A stretch of DNA of 64,000 bases, from NCBI RefSeq assembly GCF_000004825.1, contig NW_008805065.1, forward strand, positions 310,001 to 374,000, read 5' to 3'. The position numbers and the translations under genes are program-made. The notes beneath the pieces were generated by a model. It had not been told where the DNA came from. It was given only the letters and a program-made list of their open reading frames with translations, and ran no database searches. The stretch's first letter is position 1; each line of letters begins with the position of its first letter. Origin of the DNA: Heterostelium album PN500 (lineage: Eukaryota; Evosea; Eumycetozoa; Acytosteliales; Acytosteliaceae). This document shows positions 1 through 11,321 of the stretch, piece after piece.

Positions 1-1065
1 ACCGTAGTATCGCTCGACATAGTTTACCAACTGGCGATGATCTATACCGGTTGCAGAGATCACAATGTTCTTACCGATGTAGTGGTTCTTCAGTGTCTCG
101 CGCAGGTGTTCAACAGTGAGTGCTTCATATTCTTGTGGCTGGGCGTGAGGACTCTGACCGAATCCAGTGTTTCCAAATGCAACATTTTGCATCAACAGTG
201 GTAATAGATCTTCTGGATAGTTTAAAAAGTGTGAAAACGTTCTGATCGCATCCATCTTTACTTCTTCAAACTCTTCACCATCGAAATTCGGACATGTAAT
301 CTGATCTGCAAATGATTTCAAAATGTACTCTACATCTTTTCTTAATACTTCAACTGAAAATTGAATAGAATCATTGGATGTTGCTGATTGTGCATTTAAT
401 GATATAGTTTCATATTTCTTTACAATATCTGCAGTTGATTCATTTTTTGTTCCCTAAATAAAAATTAATAAATGTATATATATATTACTTATTAATATAA
501 CAATATTAAATAATGATTTAAATAATAATAATTAAATTACTTTAAAAGTCATTTTCTCTAATAATTTGAATACACCTCTATTCTTTTCGGTCTCGAAAGC
601 AGAACCACCACGAACATACAATCCAATGGCACATGCATTCTGATTGGTTTGTTGTGATATCACTTTAATACCGTTTGGTAGTGTAGAGATATCTGCACGA
701 TTAAAGTTTGCTGCTGTATTAAATGGTGTATGTTGTTGTTGTTGTTGTGATGTTGTTGATGATGTTGATGTAGTAATGTTTGGTGTTGGAATTGATTTCT
801 GTAGGAATTGATTAAGCTTTGGATGTGGTGTGTTCAATGATGTAAATGGACTTGGTTGTTGTTTGATTTGTTGATGAGCAGCGGCAGAGGTGATATTAAC
901 ACTGCTATTATTGTTACCACTGGAAACAACATGAAGATCATTTTGAACTTTCAAATCATCTTTGGGTGATTGAAAAAATGACTTGCTACTATTATAATGA
1001 AATCTATTAAATAAAGGAGATGCTACATTCTGTAGCGATCTATATCCTTTTAATAAATTATTCAT
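1..1065 (-). CDS. mppA1: Mitochondrial-processing peptidase, alpha-type subunit (5' part)
   Basis: M16-family subunit of the matrix peptidase that removes mitochondrial presequences. Exon 1 is 541-1065 and exon 2 runs from 453 off the window edge, with an 87-nt intron; 326 residues are visible. Residues 1-130 are a poorly conserved Ser/Thr/Gln-rich leader, presumably containing the targeting signal. The M16 core begins at 'LPNGIKVISQ' and 'GLYVRGGSAFE'. The zinc-binding HxxEH of catalytic beta subunits is replaced: the junction reads 'FKLLEKMTFKGTKNE', with Lys at both His positions. That marks a non-catalytic alpha-type subunit, which recognises presequences and pairs with the beta subunit. 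The long low-complexity leader resembles the D. discoideum alpha-1 form as I remember it. The glycine-rich loop that would confirm this lies outside the window. Confidence 0.85.
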
Positions 1066-1974
1066 AATTTAAATATATATTTAAAAATGAGAAAACGAAA
1101 TGAATAAAATGAAAATTGATCAATGAATTTATTTTTTTATTAATTAATATACAATTAAATTTAACACGAACAAAAAAAATGTGATCATCAAATATTTATT
1201 TTACATATTTCTTTATTACTTATTTTTAATTGTTATTATTTTGATGATGTTATTATAATTATTTTAGATTGCAATTATCTATATAAATCAAGATAAAATC
1301 CCATAATTGATGCAGATCGTAAATGTTTTTACTAAAACGAGATTTGTCAGAATCTTTATAAAATATATACACAATTTAAGTAGTTGATTCACACCTTATT
1401 CCATGGTATACGAGTCAGGGATAATCCATTGTGTTAAAGTGATTGTTGAATATGTTATGAGGTTTACTATCATGATTGATTATTCTGATTACTTATTCAT
1501 CATACATTTCATTTTAAAAAAATATTAAAAAATTATAAAAAAAAAAAAAAGTGTTTCAAAAAAATAAAAGACTACTACTTGTATGAAAATAACATTTGGT
1601 GACAGGTGCAAGTTGGTTGTTCTTTAAATTAACTTGGCAAACAATACAATACCAGCAGCGCAAATAATATGTGTGTTTTTCGAACAAAGACAAGAAAAAA
1701 AATTATTAAATAAAAATTAAAAAAAATGATATTATTATGTGTGTTTTAAACCATTTAAATTTTTCAAAAAATCTTAAATTGAGAGAAGCAAAAAACAGAG
1801 AAAACAATTCAAGTTAAACGGAATTCTCATTTTATTATTCTTTTTTTAATTGTAAAGATTTAATCTTTAACTATAGCAGAAGTATTTTTTATTATTATTT
1901 TTTTTTTAAAACAAAATTTAAAAAAGTTCTTTAGTTATTCATTTATTATTATTATTATTATTATTATTTTTTGA
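1066..1974. promoter_or_regulatory. Divergent intergenic region
   Basis: This 0.9-kb AT-rich spacer separates the starts of the minus-strand peptidase gene and the plus-strand gene at 1975, so it must hold both promoters. Poly-T and ATT-repeat tracts lie just before the 1975 start. I see no open frame or tRNA. A match to the dictyostelid ncRNA upstream element (ATCCCATAA, about 1293-1301) is noted under rejected items. Confidence 0.5.
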
Positions 1975-2691
1975 ATGAAGAGAACTGAACCTCAATTAAG
2001 GTCATCTTCTTCCAGTACACCTACTACCTCTACATCTTCTAGTGGTGCTAGTGGTGGTGGTAGTAGTAGTACTGTTGGAAGTAGTAGTAGTAGTGTTAAG
2101 CGAACTACTACTACCCCTACATCTACAACATCATCTTCATCTACAACATTAAAATCAAAACCACTTAGTTCTATTACATCTACACCTAGAACGACAAGTA
2201 GTAGTTCACTGACTACAAAACATTCAACATTACCAGCATCTTTACCTTCTAGAACAACAACAACAACTTCAAGTTCAAGTAGTAAGCCATTGTCTACTAC
2301 CACTACCAAACCAACAACAACAACATCTACCAGTAAATCAAGTTCAACAGTTAGTAAAGTATCACCAACAACTAGAACATCACTTTCAAGTAGAACTACC
2401 ACAACCACAACATCAACAACCAGTAGAACGAAATTAAGTTCATCTAGCAGCGGTCTAAGTACAACCAAAACAGCAAAGACCGCTTCTAGTACTGTTTCTT
2501 CGTCGACTGTCAAACCAACTAAAGTAATATCATCAAACGTTGATAATGGTAATCAAAATTACGAACAATTCAGCCCAAACACACTGAAAGCAATCAATGT
2601 CGATACCAATAGTTTAGCAAGTAGCACTTCTTCAGAGTTTTCACAAGATTTCGAACGTGTTGTATCAGAGTTTATTGTACTTGATGAGAAA

Positions 2692-2722
<31 letters not shown>

Positions 2723-5212
2723 AATACCAGCAACAAATAGTCATTTCGGATAGCTATGATTCACTTCCACAAGAGACATTCCTCAATGATCCTACCAATC
2801 CTATTGTCATTAGTGACAACGAAGAAGAGCCAGAAGATGACAACTATTCTACTCAACACGAAAATAACTTTGACGATGAGGAAGAAGAGGAAGAGATAAA
2901 CGATGAGCAACAACAAGAGGAGGAAGAAGAAGAAGAAGATCAAATCGAACATGTTAATGAAGAGCAAGTCAGTCAACAAGAGGTACAAGAGCCGGTGGAA
3001 CCAATCGAAAGAATAGCAACAAAGAAATCTAGTGGTGGAATATTTTCATCATTTTTCAATCTTTTACCTAAATCTTTTGTTCAAACAAAATCAACTACAA
3101 CACAATCTACACCTTTATCAACAACAACAACAACAACAATTAGTGACACAAAAACAACACAAGCAACACAAATAACACCAACAACTATTACATCTACCTC
3201 CACTAGTATAACATCTATCTCTACCTCTGAGATTTTAGAGACATTTACATCACCAAACCAGCATACAGTTGAATCAACAACTATAGTTGAGAAAGAATCA
3301 TCTTCAGTTGATAAAAATCAAACACCACCAACAACAATAACAGCTTCTCAAAATCTTACAACCTCTAATTCAATAACAGAAACAATTCAAAACACTAACA
3401 ATAGCAACAATAACAATAACAATAGTAATAATAACAATAGCAATAGCAATAATATTGTTTATAAACAACCACCTCCACCTGTTCAACAACCAATTCAATA
3501 TCAACAACAACAACAACAACAACAACAAAATTATAGATATTCACAACAAATGATGATGGGTCCACCACAACAACAACAACAACAATATCAACAACAATTA
3601 TATCAACAAAAGAGTATGACAATGATGTCAATGGCAAATATGAATCCTAGAGATAATTTCCAATCAAGTCATTATCATCCAATGTCACAATCATCACCAA
3701 ACCTGACAAACTATCGTGCAAGTCAACAATTTAATCCCAATATGTTTATGCCACATAATCAACCGAATGGTGTAGCTCTTTTACCATTCGTTATACCACC
3801 AGCAAAAGCATTGTCGATATTCCAAGATTGGTACAAGTCACTTTGGTTTGCACCCACCAACTTTAGAGAGCAGTTGGAGGAAACACTCGATATGAACTAC
3901 TATTTCGTTCCCTATTACAACTTCAACTCAGTGGTCAGCTCTGTGCACAAAGGTAGCATTGGTTTGGTAAAGAGTGATCACCAACAACAGGTGGTAGTGG
4001 TAGGTGATAAACAGATGGAGCACTACAATGAAGACGAGATTGAATGGTCCAATGCAATATCAAATGTATATCCACAGACCTATAGTGATATGTTGATCTA
4101 TTCACCATTGGACTTTACAGAGGCGCCACTCTATGAGGATATCAAAGAGATTCAGTATTGGAAGTTGGATGTAGGTGAACCACACCATGCTCAACACCCA
4201 CAGCTTGCAAACTCTATCTATGAGCCAATGAAATACTATCAGAACAACAATATCAACTATCTACCACCATTAGATCAACCACCTGTAACAACTCAACAAC
4301 CAACCACTGATCCACAATTAACAAAGATCCCTCAAGTCATACAACCAATGGAGATGAATAGTGCATGGGAATTTGCAGAGGCAAAAATCAAAAGAAACGA
4401 ATCCTATGGTAATGATCAAAAGTTAAAGAAAGATCATATGGCTCATACTGTTTCAGATGTTGAAACAACTACTCAAATTGGTAAGTTACAATAGATAAGA
4501 TAACGATTAAAAAACAACAATTTTTAATCAAATAATTAATTTTTTTAAATTTTTAGATTCATTTACATTTAGAACTATTTATGCACCAATTTATAAAATT
4601 AATTATCGATTTGAAGGTACTCAATATTCATTTATTATCAATGGTCAAAATGGAAATTCGCATGGTCAAAGACCTTATGGTGTTGGTTCAATCAAAAGTA
4701 CAGCAATCAAATTCCTGACAGCAGGACTTTTTGAGAATCATAATGGAACGGCCAAGGCAGAGAAAGAGATTACACAAAATGGATTGATTAAAGGTTCTGA
4801 TCTAAATGAAGTGGATTCCTTAGATTATTATAAACCTGATCTATATTATCTCTTGTTGCCTGCATCCGATCAATTCCTTATGATTAAAAGTAAAGGTTTC
4901 ATTGTAAGTATATAAAAAAAAAATAATAAAAAAAAGACTAATAGTTTTTATTAATTTTTTTTTTTTTTTTTTTTATAGATTTTAAAGAATATTGGAAAAC
5001 AAGATATAAAGCTTGAAGCTCACAAGAGAATGAGTGATGAAATTGGTGGAAATTGTTTATTAAAATCTGGTGAAACTCAAACTTTTGCATACAAAGGTGT
5101 TTGGTGTATATGTGTTGTCGAAGGACAACATTCTTCATTGGAACTGATCAGAGCAGAGACAAATTCAGGAGGTGATAAACCAGAAGGTGATTTACTTATG
5201 GTTTCCTCTTAG
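1975..5212 (+). CDS. Ser/Thr-rich protein with a bacterial-type zinc-ribbon-associated domain
   Basis: Three exons, 1975-4480, 4557-4903 and 4979-5212, give 1,028 residues; the introns are AT-rich with GT-AG ends. Residues 1-190 are almost pure Ser/Thr/Lys. Acidic, Gln-rich and Asn-rich tracts follow to about residue 590. The conserved part starts near 600. 'FQDWYKSLWFAPTNF', 'YYFVPYYNFNSVV', 'YAPIYKINYRFEGTQYSF' and 'NGQNGNSHGQRPY' follow the order and wording of a bacterial family that I recall as usually carrying an N-terminal TFIIB-like zinc ribbon and often mis-named as a helicase or PriA-like protein (typical phrases: WFAPN, YLPYWTYD, PVWISAYRYKGK, VNGQTGEVQGERP). The zinc ribbon is missing and the low-complexity leader stands in its place. 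The last 80 residues are unassigned. No signal peptide or TM segment is obvious. Function is unknown; the domain match is from memory of family motifs. Confidence 0.8.
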
Positions 5213-5333
5213 TTCTTTTGCTTTTTTTTTTGATGTACATAAAAATAAATATTTAATTGGTATTATTTTAAAAGTTGTAAAAAATTACTTTTTTATTTTC
5301 TTTTTTAAATCATTTATAATCTAAATATTATGT

Positions 5334-8300
5334 TTATTTTTTGATTTCTTTCAGTTTATTTGAAATTCGTTTATCCTCTGCTCTTATTTTCTTTCGATTG
5401 AAAAGGTAGATTGATAAACCAATGACTAGTGCAACACCAACTATACCTCCAATTACACTTCCCACTATGATCTTCCATTTTGTGTTGCTTTGTGTGCCTG
5501 GACATTGTGCATTGCTATTATCAACATCGGTCTCTACTATCACACTAAAGTCAGGATCAATGATAGCTAGTTGAGTATAAAATGGAATGTTCATGCCAAC
5601 TTTACTGCTGAGTATTGTATTGTTTGTGTCGTCCAACAATTTGTTACTGATAATCGTTGGTCTCGAATCAATCATTGCTCTATTTAGGAATTGGCAATAG
5701 AGGCTCTGATCGTTCACTCTGATCTTCACCCAACGAATATCGCTTGTCTTTGGTGATGTCACTTTTTCAATGCATCCATCTTGATTCATCTCCACCACTT
5801 GAATATCAATGACAATCTGCATGTAGTTGAGAGGTGTATCAAATGGGTATTCGTTCAAAACTATACTATATTTTAGGGTACCTGGTGTCATCGTATTATT
5901 TATACCAGCAAATTGAACACTACTTTCTTCACCAAACCATTGGACAACTACAGTAATGTTGGTACCGATGTTTTCGATTGTCGAGGTATAGTTGTATTGA
6001 CGGTATTTGTCTGATGTCAAGTTACCAGATTGTACCTGTACCATTTTCCAATTATCCATTTTATATTGTTTGAAAATCTGACCGTCTGGTTGAATTTCAT
6101 TTAGATATTCGATTTTGATTATGCTGCTAAAGAGGATATCAGAGCTGTTCGTGATTGTAGTAGTTGGTGTATTTGGATCGACGTTTGGTGGTGGTTGTGG
6201 AATAAATTTGGAAGTACAATCAGGACCACTATAGAATGCATTACATTGACACATTCCATCTACACATACTCCATTTCCTCCGCAAATTGGATCAACACAA
6301 GACTCTGGTTTCGATGTTGGAGTAGGTACATTTTCACCTGCAAGGTACAATATATTTGAGTAGCCTGCCTTACTCTTTACAATGATCTTGGCTGATTTGG
6401 CTGGTTGAATAATGAATGAAAAAACAACACCACTAAAGAATGTAACGTTGAATGGTTTAAACTGTCCATTATCATAAGAGATGTATCCATTAAAGTTTGA
6501 CAAGCTGGATCCTAGCTTTTGACCAAAAACAGATACCTCCACAACTGTATCATTAAAAGGTGTATATGATTCTAATCTTGGTACTAAAAGTGAATGTTAG
6601 TCAATGAACACCTCTACAATCTATCAATGTTATTTAATCTTACAGTTTGAATAGAGTATTTGAAGTGATCCCATTGATTTTGAAGTACAATTCAGCATTA
6701 TTGTGCATATATTATTAATATAAAGAGTTCTTGTTGAAGGAGCTGAGAATCCATATGGGAATATATATGACTGTTTAAATCTAACGAATGTATTGTTTGG
6801 TGGTACATATATATAGTTTAATGGAATATACAATGATTGACCCAATACTTGTTGTGATATTACAACTGGTGTTTGAGATGATGAAAGTCTTGTATTATTA
6901 ATCCTTACAAAACATGTGATATTCAAAGTTCTTTTTGATGGATCTACCTCTCCAACATCAATAACCTTTGGGAAGAAATCAAGCTCCAATATCTCTGGTT
7001 GATCATATACAATTGGTACTAAAAAAATTATAATTAATATTTTTGTTAATTATATATATTTCAATTTTTTTAACTTACACGAAGGATTTAGAAATATTAT
7101 TTTAAATGTAGTAGAAGTATCGTTCAACATGAAAGGATTGTATAGGGGTGGACTACTACCTGGTATGTTGGTTGCATAGTTTCCACCAGTATCATATAGC
7201 TCTACATAGTTCAATGTATAGTCCTGAGTTATATACATGTCTGAGCTAGCCATGAAAGCAACTTGGTATTTATTGGTGGTACCTTGAACCAAGTTGCTTT
7301 TGTCAATAGTAATGTTGGTTTGATATTTATTCTTGCTACCTTGAATGATAAAAGTTCCATGATCAAAGCCATTTGGTGAATCTTCAATGGTCACGTACCA
7401 ACCGACTGTAATCAAACCTTGCATTGTTATTTCAACAGGATTCGGTGATATCAATTCTACTCTTGTGATCATTGGTGGCATATGATCACAGTTAGTAGAT
7501 ACCACAGAAAATGATTTAAAGTTGAATAAAGAGATGTCTGTCGAACTAACATAATATGAAAGCGGTAGTCTAATGATGATTTCACGTGGTGCCATATTGA
7601 TTTGAGTGAGATTGATAAACACTTGATAGTATTTCTCTGTTGAATTCCAAATTCCTTTGAAAACCTTTGTGTTTTTTTCGTATTCGAAATAACTAAAGTC
7701 CAAAATTATGAATGGTTCAATATTTGGATTAGAATTACTGAGATTGAATCTTAACATATTGGTTTTATAGCTATCTGTATTAACCAAATTATTTTCCATT
7801 TCAAACATTGTTATATTATTTATATAAACATTATCTCCATCTATAAAAATTAGATATTTAATTAGTAAAATTATAAAATTTTATAGTATATATAGATTCA
7901 CTTACAAATGGAAGGAAAACTTGGAAATAAGTTTTGATCATTTGTAAAATCAATCCCACTTTGGAATTGAACAATGTTTAGATTGGTATCAGTAATACTT
8001 AGAGTATAAACTGAATCGGAAAGTGAATTATAGTTGACAAGCTTCTCATAAACACCATCTGTAATATCACCATCTACTAAATTTCCTGCATCCATATGAA
8101 CACCATTGGAAAAGGAAATGAATAAACAACCACTTTGTTCAATAACACCAATTCTAACCAAGAGTATAGATGGAGAGAATCTAACAAACTCTAAAAATTC
8201 TACAGATGATCTATTTAATTCTATAAAAAGCTTATTAATATCAATTCAAAAAAGGGGGTTTATAAATCCAATAGTTACCTTGAGGAGGATTTCCTCCACC

Positions 8301-9468
8301 TGGAGAAATGGTGTAATTTCTTATAAAAAAATTGGCAGAAGAGTCTGCGGTGTCAAGATATGAATATGATACAGTGGTGACAGAGTTGACTTTATCTGGA
8401 TAGTGAATGGCCAGTAACGTACCACTCTGATAGTTTCCATTTACAAGCTTGTTGTTTGACAATAGATATGGAGTTGTATTGGGCTGATAGGAAACTGTCA
8501 TATTTGGTCCCATATTTGTTGCATTAGCATACCAATAGACGTATGAATTGTCGAAAGTTGCAGCAAGTACAGGGTTGGTAAGATAGCCAGTCAGAACAAT
8601 CTTGTATTCTAAATAAATCTAATTTAGTATCATATATTAGAAAAAAATTATAAAATGATATTTTCTTACTAGGATAGAATGTCAACTGATTATCGTAGGT
8701 GAAAAGACCACTATTGTCATATCCGGAAAATGACATTTCAATGTTGGACGTACTATAGTTTGAACAAGAAGAGAGACCATTTAAGCTTGGTGTAATATCA
8801 ACATAGTATATACCATCTCGACCTGGCAGTCTATTCATCAGTGGACTGGCAAAGTAACAATTATTCATGGAAAGTAAATTAAATTTTACAGGATATGCTT
8901 TGTCAACATAATTTGTTTCAATATAAACGGTAAGATGATTGGAGTTTGGATATCTCATAACATATGGTTTGGTTGAAACCATTTGAAAAGTAGGTGGTTC
9001 TTTAATAAAATATTAATAGTATTAGTAGAGGAAATATTGACAATCATTAAGCCAAAATTTACCTTGTATATTGAATCCGAATAGACGTTTAAAATTGGAC
9101 CGTCCATTGTAGAGATCGATCAAAATGCTTTGGCTTGTTGGGCTGTATGATAAATTCAATGTTCCCGAGCAGGTATAGAGAAAAGTGTTGTGGTCACTCG
9201 GCTTTACATAGGAACATACAAAATTTTGTCCGACAATCTTATATTCTGATGTTTGTACTTCTGATTGTATGAAAAAAGTGACTCGCTGAGTAGAACCAAC
9301 TAAAGTGAAATCTGTCTCTACATATTTGAAATCTATAATATCTGATTGTTGACCTAGTTTTTCAACACATGTTAGTTTGTTTTCTGTTTGTCAAATAAAA
9401 AAAAAATTACCATTTATAAAATACAAAGATATTACAACTATAAAAATACAAATAAAATATTTATTCAT
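5334..9468 (-). CDS. ComC-like EGF domain transmembrane protein
   Basis: Eight exons (9411-9468, 9063-9383, 8670-8999, 8279-8608, 7906-8220, 7079-7840, 6644-7018, 5334-6583) give 1,246 residues. Exon 1 encodes a hydrophobic signal peptide. Each of exons 2-7 carries one or two repeats of roughly 105-125 residues, rich in Asn-X-Ser/Thr and beta-strand-like. Exon 8 holds a six-cysteine EGF motif ('CGGNGVCVDGMCQC'), a Pro linker, a domain like the conserved C-terminal beta domain of the ComC family ('IIKIEYLNEIQPDGQIF'), one TM helix ('GGIVGVALVIGLSIYLF') and a short basic tail. This is the architecture of the large dictyostelid ComC family of cell-surface proteins, some of which act in cell-cell communication. 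Every intron is phase 1, fitting exon-per-domain duplication. The first intron is only 27 nt (9384-9410), but reading through it meets a stop and splicing it out keeps the frame. Confidence 0.88.
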
Positions 9469-9698
9469 TGTTTACTAAACACAATCTTAAAAATAAAAAA
9501 AAAGAGAAATTTGTGTTCAAACCTTTTAACGAGCTAAAAGATTTTTTCGAAAATAAATAATGTCGGGGCTGTAACCTGGTAAAAATAATCAATCTTTTGA
9601 AAAAAAAAAAAAAAAAATTGAGAATTGGTTGTTTGATATTTGATATTCTGATTATCAGAATCACCACCATGGTATAAATTTGGTTAGAACCATGTTGA

Positions 9699-9983
9699 TC
9701 AAGATCTTAGTGGTCGAGCTTCTAAATTCCATACTCCATAATATGTAAAAAAAATAAAAAAAAGTCAAACAAAAATATATAATTCACATTGTTAACTTAC
9801 TCTTTATTTGATTGTAGTCTCTTGATGATTCAAAACGTGGAATAGCTATAGGTTGTTGTTGTTGCTCAATCATCATACTTCGAACTTGGTATTGCTTGTT
9901 ACATGCTTTGTAAGGGCATCGACATACAGACTATAAAGATAAACCATGATAAGAAGTCCAACAGCTACTTGAGACAATTGCAT
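9699..9983 (-). CDS. Possible small Cys/Gln-containing gene (weak)
   Basis: A coding-like stretch at 9801-9930 reads 'SVCRCPYKACNKQYQVRS', then an EQQQQ run, then 'ESSRDYNQIK'. It is bounded by a good GTAAGT donor (from 9800) and a TTTATAG acceptor (9931). Joining across 9722-9800 to a last exon at 9699-9721 adds 'KARPLRS' and a TGA. Upstream, an ATG at 9983 gives MQLSQ; removing 38 nt (9931-9968) keeps the frame and gives 55 residues. Those 38 nt, read in the ATG frame, encode a hydrophobic stretch ('VAVGLLIMVYLY'), so a membrane protein with a frame problem is an alternative. No family recognised. It sits about 230 bp upstream of the ComC-like gene, on the same strand. Confidence 0.3.
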
Positions 9984-10451
9984 CAATCGTTGGTCACTTT
10001 GGGATGAAGGCCATCAGAGATCTATATATTGTACAAGATACTCTTGTAAATTAGTATATGATCATCATTATTAATTCTAATATTTAAATCTTTGTCAGCA
10101 TGCATATTCAATAATGCTTATCTTAAAAAAAAATTTTATAACGCCAATTTTAATATTAGTTTAATATCAAGATACATCATATCTATAGTATATTGATTTA
10201 TCTTTTTTTTTGGAATTGTGATCTATACAGATACATAAATAGTGTAATTCTATTTAGGTTTTTAGTTTTCTATTTTTTAAAACAGGTGACTTGATAGATA
10301 TTATTTATATAATAACATTTTATAAGCATCATAATAAAAATATTAAAGATTTAAAAGTTAATTAATAATAAAGATAGTTTTATTGTTATTTGATTATAAA
10401 AGTAACATATTGAAAGTATAACTTCAAATGAAAATTTTTGTTTTTATACGT
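9984..10451. other. AT-rich intergenic region
   Basis: This 468-bp spacer contains no open frame or RNA gene that I can recognise. It contains the 3' flank of the Gln-rich gene and upstream sequence of the possible small gene. Confidence 0.5.
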
Positions 10452-11321
10452 TTAGTTGATTAGTTTTTCTTTTAAAATATGATTTTCTGAGTTGTTGTCT
10501 TGTTGAATAATATAACTTGGCACTGAAGATGTCTGATCAAAATTATTATTAAAATAAATTGGTTGTTGCATTGGGTATGGTTGTTGCATTGGTTGTTGAG
10601 TTTGTTGCATTGGATATGGGAAATATGGATTCGGTTGAGCTACTTGAGAATAATCAATATATGTTACATATGGTGGTTGTTGTTGTTGGTTTAGTTGTTG
10701 TAATGGTACCACTTGTTGTGGTAGTTGTTGTAAATATGGTTGTGGAATATATATTATTGGTTGTTGTTGTATTTGTTGTGGTTGTTGTTGTAATTCTTGT
10801 TGTTGTCTGAGTAATCCGATTTCATTTGTCGCACCATTTTCGGCTACATTAATTGGTAGTGGGAGTTTTGTGATAACAACTCGCTTACCAAGGTGATAGA
10901 AGAAGTTGATGAGACAGAATATGACGATTGCGCATAGCACAAATATACCAACACCAACAGGAAAATACATAAAAGCAACATAACAAATTACATAGGAGAT
11001 ATGTAATATAATCCAAAATGCAATCTCCCAAGTAGATAGCTTACTACTTCTGCCTGTTAGAACATGTCCAGTTTCAACATTCACGTTATTAAGATAGAGA
11101 CTCTTTTTCAAAAAGAGAGTCATCAAACTAAACAATGGTACAACAACATAGGTGTCTGTTACCTGTTGACCATTTGCATTGATTGATGTCACATTAAATG
11201 TTCTTCTTCTTCCAAATTTCTCGACCTCTACTACTTGTCCATTGAAAGTGATCTCCTTGGAGTCGGCAACAATCTCTCTCTCTTGTTGTCCACTTAATCT
11301 TAAAACCCAAGTTGACTTCAT
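10452..11321 (-). CDS. Two-TM protein with Gln/Pro-rich cytosolic tail
   Basis: Single-exon gene of 289 residues. Residues 1-90 are a hydrophilic, beta-rich region ('STWVLRLSGQQEREI', 'FNGQVVEVEKFGRRRTFNV') with no signal peptide. Residues 98-143 form two adjacent hydrophobic helices, so both ends probably face the cytosol in a hairpin topology. Residues 165-289 are Gln/Pro/Tyr-rich with QQP and PYPMQQ repeats, a tail often seen in membrane-trafficking adaptors, though that is only analogy. I do not recognise the family. The start is the first ATG and is followed by continuous non-repetitive coding sequence. Confidence 0.8.
   Translation of the reverse strand: MKSTWVLRLSGQQEREIVADSKEITFNGQVVEVEKFGRRRTFNVTSINANGQQVTDTYVVVPLFSLMTLFLKKSLYLNNVNVETGHVLTGRSSKLSTWEIAFWIILHISYVICYVAFMYFPVGVGIFVLCAIVIFCLINFFYHLGKRVVITKLPLPINVAENGATNEIGLLRQQQELQQQPQQIQQQPIIYIPQPYLQQLPQQVVPLQQLNQQQQPPYVTYIDYSQVAQPNPYFPYPMQQTQQPMQQPYPMQQPIYFNNNFDQTSSVPSYIIQQDNNSENHILKEKLIN

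Noticed and set aside
1293-1301. ATCCCATAA, matching the dictyostelid upstream sequence element of small ncRNA genes
   Set aside because: By base composition several such matches are expected by chance in 64 kb. The 60-130 bp downstream show no class I motif, no C/D or H/ACA boxes and no stable fold.
1992-2513. Long minus-strand frame rich in Val and Leu opposite the gene at 1975
   Set aside because: It is the antisense reading of Ser/Thr codon repeats, not a gene.
9645-9661. Near-palindrome attctgattatcagaat
   Set aside because: 8-bp arms are too short to mean much in AT-rich DNA, and no second copy was seen.
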